Part shown: one piece after another, positions 1-4,407 of the stretch
How positions within the stretch are numbered: position 1 is the stretch's first letter
Layout: the number at the start of each line of letters is the position of its first letter
From: an uncultured Actinomycetes bacterium
GTDB taxonomy: Bacteria; Actinomycetota; Thermoleophilia; Gaiellales; Gaiellaceae
Length of the DNA stretch: 5,905 nucleotides
NCBI GenBank assembly: GCA_903930195.1
Contig: CAIYXH010000006.1
Coordinates: forward strand, 1 to 5,905
Reading direction: 5' to 3'
Notes under the pieces: generated by a model
Database searches by the model: none
What the model was told of the DNA's origin: nothing
What the model saw: only the letters and a program-made list of their open reading frames with translations
Position numbers and translations under genes: made by a program

Positions 1-1969
1 CGGTGACGAGCGGGCGGCCGCGCGCGATCTCCTCGCCGACGATCCGCCAGACCCGCCGGATGAACTTCGACTGGCCCTCGACGCCCGAGTCCTGCCACTC
101 CTTGTCCTGGTCGGCCGGCCCCATGAACAGGATGTAGAGCCGCAGCGCGTCCGCACCGAAGCGCTCGATGAACTCGTCGGGCGAGACGACGTTGCCTTTC
201 GACTTCGACATCTTCGCGCCGTAGCGGTAGATCATCCCCTGGTTGAAGAGCCGCGCGAACGGCTCCTTGAAGCCGACGATCCCGAGGTCGTACAGCGCCT
301 TCGTGAAGAAGCGCGCGTACATCAGGTGCAGGATCGCGTGCTCGATCCCGCCGATGTACTGGTTGACCGGCAGCCAGTAGTCGACGATCTCGCGGCCGAA
401 CGGCGCCGTGTCGTTCTGCGGGTCGGTGTAGCGCAGGAAGTACCAGGACGAGTCGACGAAGGTGTCCATCGTGTCGGTCTCGCGCCTGGCCGGGCCGCCA
501 CACGACGGGCAGGTCGTCGCGACCCAGTCCTCGGCGGCGGCGAGCGGCGAGCGGCCCTGCGGCATGTAGTCCTCGACCTCCGGCAGCAGCACCGGCAGCT
601 CCGACTCCGGCACCGGGACGGCGCCGCAGGCCTCGCAGTGGACGATCGGGATCGGGCAGCCCCAGTAGCGTTGGCGCGAGAGCAGCCAGTCGCGGAGGCG
701 GTAGTTGATCGTCTGCTTGCCGCGGCCCTGCTCGGCGAGCCAGGCGACGACCGCGCCCTTCGCCTCGGCCGGGGTCATGCCGGTGAACTGCTCGGAGTTG
801 ACGAGCACCTCGGCGCCGCCGTGCGAGACGAACGCTGCGCTCTCGTCGACCTCGTCGCCGGAGGCGGGTGCGACGACGTGGACGATCGGCAGCTCGAACT
901 TCTGGGCGAAGGCGAAGTCGCGCTCGTCGTGGGCCGGGACGGCCATGACGGCGCCGGTGCCGTAGTCCATCAGCACGTAGTCGGCGATCCAGATCGGGAT
1001 GCGCGCGCCATTGACGGGATTCGTCGCGTAGAAGCCGGTGAAGACGCCGGTCTTGTCCTCGTTCGCGGCGCGCTCCTCGGTCTTCTTCCCGGCCGTGTGA
1101 CGCGCGTAGGCGCGCAGCTCCTCGCCCCGGTCGGAGCGCTCGGCGAACCGCTCGACGAGCGGATGCTCCGGCGCGAGCACGAAGAACGTCGCCCCGAAGA
1201 GCGTGTCGGGGCGCGTCGTGAAGACGGGGACGTCCTCGTCGAGCTCGTCGATCCGGAACAACACCTCCCCGCCCTCGGAGCGGCCGATCCAGTTGCGCTG
1301 CATCGTCAGCACGCGCTCGGGCCACGACTCCAGCAGCGCCATGTCGTCGAGCAGCCGGTCGGCGTAGTCGGTGATCTTGAACATCCACTGCTCGAGGTTC
1401 TTCGACTCGACCTCGCTGCCGCAGCGCTCGCAGCGGCCGTCGATCACCTGCGCGTTCGCGAGCACGGTCTGATCCTTCGGGCACCACTTGACCGGCGCGT
1501 TCTTGCGGTAGGCGAGGCCCGCCTCGAACAGCTTCAGGAAGAGCCACTGCGTCCAGCGGTAGTACTCGGGCTCGTGCGTCGAGACCTCGCGCGACCAGTC
1601 GATCGACCAGCCCATCCGCTTGATCTGGCGGCGGATCGAGTCGATGTTGCGCTCGGTCACCTGCCGCGGATGGCCGCCCTCGCGGATGGCGGCGTTCTCG
1701 GCCGGCAGGCCGAACGCGTCGTAGCCCATCGGCCGCAGCACGGAGAAGCCGCTGCGGCGCCGGACGTGCGAGACGACGTCGCCGAGCGTGTAGTTGAGGA
1801 CATGCCCCATGTGGAGCTCACCCGAGGGGTACGGGAGCATCTCGAGCACGTAGGCCTTCGGCGCGACGTCACCGGCCGGATCGGCCGGGTTCGGGGTCAC
1901 GAAGGCACCGACCTCATCCCAGGTCTGCTGCCACTTGCGCTCGATTGCCTGCGGGTCGTACGTCTCCAC
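1..1969 (-). CDS. leuS: Leucyl-tRNA synthetase, class I (partial, C-terminus beyond the left edge)
   Basis: Cytosolic enzyme that charges tRNA-Leu with leucine using ATP. About 656 residues are visible of a family usually 800-860 long; the anticodon-binding and C-terminal domains are cut off by the window edge. Seen in order: EMLPYPSG then HMGH (the HIGH signature) at residues 53-56; a zinc-type knuckle with Cys163, Cys180 and Cys183; the CP1 editing domain with TTRPDT at 251-256 and GTGAVMAVPAHD ending at Asp348, matching the Thr-rich loop and conserved Asp of LeuRS proofreading sites; RQRYWGCPIP; a second pair of CxxC knuckles; DTMDTFVDSSWYFLRY; YIGGIEHAILHLMYARF; and KMSKS at 586-590. Only about 10 residues separate FNQGM from KMSKS, so the leucine-specific insertion of the E. 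coli enzyme is missing, as in Bacillus-type LeuRS. The start is GTG at 1969, chosen because AGGAG lies 4 nt upstream and the N-terminus (ETYDPQAIERKWQ) fits the family. An in-frame GTG at 2023 is the alternative. Identity is secure; the exact start is less so. Confidence 0.97.
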   Translation of the reverse strand, partial: METYDPQAIERKWQQTWDEVGAFVTPNPADPAGDVAPKAYVLEMLPYPSGELHMGHVLNYTLGDVVSHVRRRSGFSVLRPMGYDAFGLPAENAAIREGGHPRQVTERNIDSIRRQIKRMGWSIDWSREVSTHEPEYYRWTQWLFLKLFEAGLAYRKNAPVKWCPKDQTVLANAQVIDGRCERCGSEVESKNLEQWMFKITDYADRLLDDMALLESWPERVLTMQRNWIGRSEGGEVLFRIDELDEDVPVFTTRPDTLFGATFFVLAPEHPLVERFAERSDRGEELRAYARHTAGKKTEERAANEDKTGVFTGFYATNPVNGARIPIWIADYVLMDYGTGAVMAVPAHDERDFAFAQKFELPIVHVVAPASGDEVDESAAFVSHGGAEVLVNSEQFTGMTPAEAKGAVVAWLAEQGRGKQTINYRLRDWLLSRQRYWGCPIPIVHCEACGAVPVPESELPVLLPEVEDYMPQGRSPLAAAEDWVATTCPSCGGPARRETDTMDTFVDSSWYFLRYTDPQNDTAPFGREIVDYWLPVNQYIGGIEHAILHLMYARFFTKALYDLGIVGFKEPFARLFNQGMIYRYGAKMSKSKGNVVSPDEFIERFGADALRLYILFMGPADQDKEWQDSGVEGQSKFIRRVWRIVGEEIARGRPLVT

Positions 1970-1973
1970 GGTT

Positions 1974-1980
1974 CTCCTCT
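1974..1980 (-). promoter_or_regulatory. Shine-Dalgarno sequence of leuS
   Basis: Read on the minus strand this is AGAGGAG followed by AACC and then the GTG at 1969. AGGAG with a 4-nt spacer is a good ribosome-binding site and decides the start in favour of this GTG over the in-frame GTG 18 codons upstream. Its first bases also form one arm of the small inverted repeat at 1977-1989. Confidence 0.75.
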
Positions 1981-1989
1981 GGCCCAGAG
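1977..1989 (-). repeat. Small inverted repeat overlapping the leuS Shine-Dalgarno
   Basis: CTCTGG, one base, then CCAGAG: a perfect 6+1+6 inverted repeat. As RNA it could fold as five pairs around a 3-nt loop. Its downstream arm on the leuS mRNA includes the AG that begins AGGAG, so folding would partly hide the ribosome-binding site. The symmetry is seen directly; any translational role is inference, and the hairpin is short enough to be fortuitous. Confidence 0.4.
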
Positions 1990-1993
1990 ACAG

Positions 1994-2016
1994 AAAAGCC
2001 TCTCGCTGTGAGAGGC
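1994..2016 (-). terminator. Intrinsic (rho-independent) terminator of the mscS-type gene
   Basis: On the minus strand GCCTCTC, a 5-nt loop and GAGAGGC make a perfect 7-bp stem (1998-2016), followed directly by TTTT and a pyrimidine-rich run (TTTTCTGTCTCT). The stem starts 25 nt after the stop codon of the channel gene, the classic place for its terminator. Only 24 nt then remain before the leuS start, so the same hairpin must also lie in the 5' leader of any leuS mRNA begun from the TAGAAT at 2028-2033. Confidence 0.75.
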
Positions 2017-2027
2017 CGGGCACTCCG

Positions 2028-2033
2028 ATTCTA
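2028..2033 (-). promoter_or_regulatory. Candidate -10 element of the leuS promoter
   Basis: TAGAAT on the minus strand, a 5/6 match to TATAAT and conspicuous in this GC-rich setting. It sits between the channel gene's stop codon and its terminator, so the predicted start of transcription is near 2021-2022 and the leuS leader would be about 52 nt. No convincing -35 is visible: at 17-19 bp the hexamers are GTCGTC, TGTCGT and CTGTCG. The call rests on the -10 and on the need for a leuS promoter between the two genes. Confidence 0.5.
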
Positions 2034-2036
2034 GCC

Positions 2037-2048
2037 GCGCTCTAGCGC
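2037..2048. repeat. Inverted repeat across the mscS stop codon
   Basis: GCGCT, two bases, AGCGC: a 5+2+5 inverted repeat spanning the stop codon of the channel gene and lying in the spacer between the leuS -10 and where its -35 would be. It could be an operator or simply chance in GC-rich DNA. The symmetry is visible; function is unsupported. Confidence 0.25.
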
Positions 2049-2914
2049 AGGACGACAGTGCGCTCGTAGCGGCGGACGGCAGCCTCGTCGAGGGTGTAGA
2101 CGAGCGGCTGGGCGACGAGCGAGCCCTCCAGCCGGGTGGCGAGCACCTTGACGAGGTACTGCTCGACGAGCCACTCCATCGTGGGCGGGACGTCGGCGCG
2201 GATGCGGACGAGGCTGACGGTGGGGCTCACCTCGCGCTGCTCGACGATCTCGGGCCGCCGCAGGAAGCGCGCCGAGCCGACCGGCGCAACCGCGATCAGA
2301 TCCTCGAGCGCCTGCTCGGCGGCCGCCGGGTCGTGCGTGAGCAGGTCGATCGTGTAGCGGCGGAAGCGCTTGACGGCCCGCCGGACGGCGGTGATCTGGC
2401 CGTTCGGGATGATGTAGCGGTCGCCGTTCAGGTTGCGGAGGATCGTCGTCCGCAGGCCGATCTCCTCGACCACGCCCGAGAGCGACATCGGCTCGAGCGT
2501 GATGAAGTCGCCGACGCCGTACTGATTCTCGAGGAGGATGAAGACGCCGGCGATCACGTCCTGCAGGAAGCGCTGTGCGCCGAAAGCCAGGATCGCCACG
2601 AGGAGGCCGGCGCCGGCCGCGGCGGTGACGACGCTGCGCAGCAGGAAGCCGAGCAGCACGAAGAGCGTGACCGCGAAGACGAAGTAGCGCACCATGCTCG
2701 TCACGAGGCCGAGCGCCGTCTCGCGACGGCGGGCGCGGATCAGGTCGCCGGTGCCCTCGATCGGCGCCTTGCCCCAGCGGTGGAGCAGGCGCTGCAGCAG
2801 CGCGAGCACGCCGAACGCGACGACGAGGATCACGGCGATCACGACGAGCTGCCACGCCCAGTGCGGGAGCGTCGAGCGGTGGAGGGAGATTCCCCACAGC
2901 GTCACGCCGAGCAT
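2042..2914 (-). CDS. Small-conductance mechanosensitive channel, MscS family
   Basis: Cytoplasmic-membrane channel expected to open under membrane tension and release solutes during hypo-osmotic shock. About 290 residues, close to the minimal MscS core (E. coli MscS is 286). Membrane segments lie at roughly 19-41, 74-92 and 94-128. The third is the Gly/Ala-rich pore helix (AAAGAGLLVAILAFGAQ then DVIAGVFILLE), followed by the beta-domain signature: a GVGDFITL stretch, then GVVEEIGLRTTILRNLNGD and YIIPNG. These match the MscS TM3 and beta domain in order and spacing; a soluble alpha/beta tail follows. Start: ATG at 2914 is preferred because GGGGGTGAG lies just upstream, matching the extended anti-Shine-Dalgarno complement. 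ATG at 2932, in frame and 6 codons earlier, is the alternative with a weaker site (GGA, 12 nt away). The open frame continues upstream to 3274 but that extension is Arg/Pro-rich and antisense to lysA, so it is not coding. The gene has its own candidate promoter at 3058-3086 and a terminator after its stop. Confidence 0.92.
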   Translation of the reverse strand: MLGVTLWGISLHRSTLPHWAWQLVVIAVILVVAFGVLALLQRLLHRWGKAPIEGTGDLIRARRRETALGLVTSMVRYFVFAVTLFVLLGFLLRSVVTAAAGAGLLVAILAFGAQRFLQDVIAGVFILLENQYGVGDFITLEPMSLSGVVEEIGLRTTILRNLNGDRYIIPNGQITAVRRAVKRFRRYTIDLLTHDPAAAEQALEDLIAVAPVGSARFLRRPEIVEQREVSPTVSLVRIRADVPPTMEWLVEQYLVKVLATRLEGSLVAQPLVYTLDEAAVRRYERTVVLR

Positions 2915-2973
2915 GTGTGTGCTCACCCCCATCAGCTGGAGTTTTCCAAACCGAGAACTGGTGCCGCGGAAAC

Positions 2974-2992
2974 CGGGCCGTCTCGCGGCCCG
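2974..2992. repeat. Strong GC hairpin in the mscS leader
   Basis: CGGGCCG, a 5-nt loop and CGGCCCG form a perfect 7-bp all-GC stem. If mscS is transcribed from the TAGGAT candidate at 3058-3063, this hairpin lies within the first 80 nt of the mRNA, well before the start codon. No run of T follows on either strand immediately, so it is not a standard terminator. It may be a 5' mRNA structure or a DNA-level element; I do not recognise it as a known riboswitch. Confidence 0.5.
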
Positions 2993-2995
2993 TGC

Positions 2996-3005
2996 AGACA
3001 TGTCT
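2996..3005. repeat. Perfect 10-bp palindrome AGACATGTCT
   Basis: A perfectly self-complementary decamer in the divergent mscS/lysA intergenic region, beginning 3 bp past the GC hairpin. Perfect 10-bp palindromes are the usual shape of a site for a dimeric DNA-binding protein. It lies downstream of the predicted mscS start of transcription, where binding would block elongation, but no regulator is identified and a single short palindrome may be chance. Confidence 0.3.
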
Positions 3006-3057
3006 TTTGGCGGGTGACCTTGTTCAGGGTGCCCCGGACCGCCGCCACCTGCGAGCA

Positions 3058-3086
3058 ATCCTAATTCGATTTCCGTGACGTGTCTG
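3058..3086 (-). promoter_or_regulatory. Candidate mscS promoter (CAGACA - 17 bp - TAGGAT)
   Basis: On the minus strand TAGGAT (3058-3063) is a good actinobacterial-type -10, and CAGACA (3081-3086), sharing GACA with the TTGACA consensus, lies 17 bp upstream. Transcription would start near 3051, giving a leader of about 137 nt to the ATG at 2914. The -35 region is buried in the TCAC repeats, which suggests an activator-dependent promoter with a weak -35. Predicted from sequence only. Confidence 0.45.
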
Positions 3087-3100
3087 TGACGCGACCGTGA
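3072..3100 (-). promoter_or_regulatory. Triple 11-bp direct repeat, PhoB/PhoP-type operator candidate
   Basis: Three 7-mers on the minus strand, TCACGGT (3094-3100), TCACAGA (3083-3089) and TCACGGA (3072-3078), are separated by exactly 4 bp each, giving an 11-bp period that keeps all sites on one face of the helix. Known OmpR/PhoB-family sites share this geometry, for example the E. coli pho box (7-mer direct repeats, 11-bp period) and the mycobacterial PhoP site (TCACAGC-N4-TCACAGC). The nearest repeat ends 8 bp upstream of the TAGGAT -10, the usual activator position. On the plus strand the same block sits about 39-67 bp upstream of the preferred lysA start. The repeat is directly visible; the regulator family is inference. 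Confidence 0.55.
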
Positions 3101-3126
3101 CGAAAGTGCGACTCCTCGGCCACAGG

Positions 3127-3132
3127 CAGAAT
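3127..3132 (+). promoter_or_regulatory. Possible lysA -10 element for a leaderless transcript
   Basis: CAGAAT, 4/6 to TATAAT, lies 6 nt before the GTG at 3139, so transcription from it would begin at or next to the start codon. The surrounding GGCAGAATCG closely resembles the leuS promoter candidate GGCTAGAATCG. No good -35 is visible at normal spacing (AAGTGC at 17 bp). Weak on its own; it is offered because no convincing Shine-Dalgarno sequence precedes any lysA start. Confidence 0.3.
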
Positions 3133-3138
3133 CGAGCT

Positions 3139-4395
3139 GTGCTCCACGACCTCTTCCCCGATACCGTCGCGACCGACGGGGCGATGCTGACGCTCGGCGG
3201 CGTGTCCGCGGCGGAGCTCGTCGCGGAGTTCGGCTCGCCGCTCGTCGTGATGGACGAGGCGACGGTGCGGGCATCGGCGCGCGCCTACCGCGAGACGGCG
3301 CCGGAGGCGCTGATCGCGTTCGGGACGAAGGCGTTCCCGAATGTCGCGATCCTCCGGATCCTGGCCGAGGAGGGCATCGGCGCCGACGTCTCGACCCTCG
3401 GCGAGCTGCGCTTCGCGCTCGCGGCGGGGATCGACGACGGCGCCCGGCTCGTCGTCCACGGAAACAACAAGTCCGACGCCGAGCTCGCCGCCGCCGCGGA
3501 GCATCGGTCGCTGCTCGTCGCGGACTCGCTCGAGGAGCTCGACCGCGCCCGCGCCGCAGGCGTCGAGCGGATGCTCGTGCGCTTCACGCCGGGGATCGAG
3601 GCGGACACGCACGAGGCGATCCGCACCGCGCACCACGGCTCGAAGTTCGGCCTGCCGCCCCACGACACGCTCGAGGCGCTGCGCCGCGCGCCGGAGCTCG
3701 AGGGGCTGCACGTGCACATCGGCTCACAGCTCCTGACGCCCGGGGACGCAAAGACCGCAGTCGACTGGATCGCGACGTTCGCCGCGAAGGCCCGCGCGGA
3801 GACCGGCTGGACGTGGCGGACGCTCGACCTCGGCGGCGGACTCGGCGTCCCGACGAACGAGGACGAATCGGCGCTCCCGATCCGGGACTACGTCGGGATC
3901 GTCCTCGAGGAGCTCGAGCGGGCGTGTGCGCTCCACCGCCTCGAGCTGCCGTCGCTCGTCTTCGAGCCGGGCCGCTCGCTCGTCGCCCGTGCAGGCGTCA
4001 CGCTCTACACCGTCGGCTCCGTGAAGCAGGTCGCGTCGTCGACCACCTACGTCGCGGTCGACGGAGGCATGTCGGACAACCCCCGCCCCGCCCTCTACGG
4101 CGCCCGGTACGCCGCGCTTCTCGCGAACCGCGCCGACGAGGAGCCGACCGAGGTCTACGCCGTCGCCGGCAAGCACTGCGAGTCGGGCGACGTGCTGATC
4201 GACCGCGTCACCCTCCCCGCCGGCCCGCGCCGCGGCGATCTGCTTGCCGTGCCCTCGACGGGGGCGTACACGCTCGGGATGAGCTCGAACTACAACGTCA
4301 CCCCCGCTCCGGCGGCGGTGCTCGTCGGCGGCGGCAGCGCCCGGCTGATCCGCCGGCGGCAGACGCTCGACGACCTGCTCGCGCTCGAGGCCTAG
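3139..4395 (+). CDS. lysA: Diaminopimelate decarboxylase
   Basis: PLP-dependent fold-III decarboxylase that converts meso-2,6-diaminopimelate to L-lysine and CO2, the last step of bacterial lysine synthesis in the cytosol. It is 418 residues, typical for LysA. Landmarks with this start: the PLP lysine Lys64 in AFGTKAF; HVHIGSQ at 191-197; the glycine-rich phosphate loop GGGLG at 232-236; EPGR at 276-279; DGGMSDNPRPALYGA around 307-321; CESGD at 347-351, whose Cys acts across the dimer interface; and GAYTLGMSSNYN with Tyr377. All catalytic landmarks are present, so the gene looks intact. Start: GTG at 3139 gives the usual short N-terminus (LHDLFPDT) and leaves the 11-bp repeats outside the gene. 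GTG at 3097, in frame 14 codons upstream, is possible but sits inside the third repeat with no ribosome-binding site; ATG at 3184 is a less likely third choice. It is transcribed divergently from mscS. No lysine-pathway or threonine-pathway neighbour is visible. Confidence 0.96.
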   Translation: MLHDLFPDTVATDGAMLTLGGVSAAELVAEFGSPLVVMDEATVRASARAYRETAPEALIAFGTKAFPNVAILRILAEEGIGADVSTLGELRFALAAGIDDGARLVVHGNNKSDAELAAAAEHRSLLVADSLEELDRARAAGVERMLVRFTPGIEADTHEAIRTAHHGSKFGLPPHDTLEALRRAPELEGLHVHIGSQLLTPGDAKTAVDWIATFAAKARAETGWTWRTLDLGGGLGVPTNEDESALPIRDYVGIVLEELERACALHRLELPSLVFEPGRSLVARAGVTLYTVGSVKQVASSTTYVAVDGGMSDNPRPALYGARYAALLANRADEEPTEVYAVAGKHCESGDVLIDRVTLPAGPRRGDLLAVPSTGAYTLGMSSNYNVTPAPAAVLVGGGSARLIRRRQTLDDLLALEA

Positions 4396-4396
4396 A

Positions 4397-4407
4397 GGCT
4401 TAGAGCC
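4397..4407. repeat. Tiny inverted repeat between convergent genes
   Basis: GGCT, TAG, AGCC: a 4-bp stem with a 3-nt loop lying across the stop codon of the membrane-protein gene, 2 bp past the lysA stop. It is too short and lacks a T-run, so it is not a convincing terminator, but it is the only structure at this junction. Confidence 0.2.

Noticed and set aside
326..2011. 561-codon open frame on the plus strand opposite leuS
   Set aside because: It is antisense to a clearly conserved LeuRS. The translation is Arg/Ala/Val/Asp-rich with no recognisable motif, as expected of a high-GC shadow frame.
1970..2041. T-box riboswitch for leuS
   Set aside because: No GGTGGnACCGCG-like T-box sequence is present and the gap is far too short for a stem I specifier plus antiterminator.
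2974..2992. GC hairpin as an intrinsic terminator
   Set aside because: No T-run follows the stem directly on either strand; the nearest TTTT on the plus strand is more than 10 nt beyond it.
2333..3064. 243-codon plus-strand frame opposite mscS
   Set aside because: Low-complexity charged translation, antisense to an intact channel gene, no family resemblance. It is a shadow of GC-rich codon use.
2915..3274. Upstream extension of the mscS frame to 410 codons
   Set aside because: The added part is Arg/Pro/Ser-rich, covers the intergenic control region and the 5' end of lysA in antisense, and has no ribosome-binding site.
3061..3719. Minus-strand frames opposite the 5' half of lysA
   Set aside because: The lysA protein has all conserved motifs here; the opposite frames give composition-driven sequence only.
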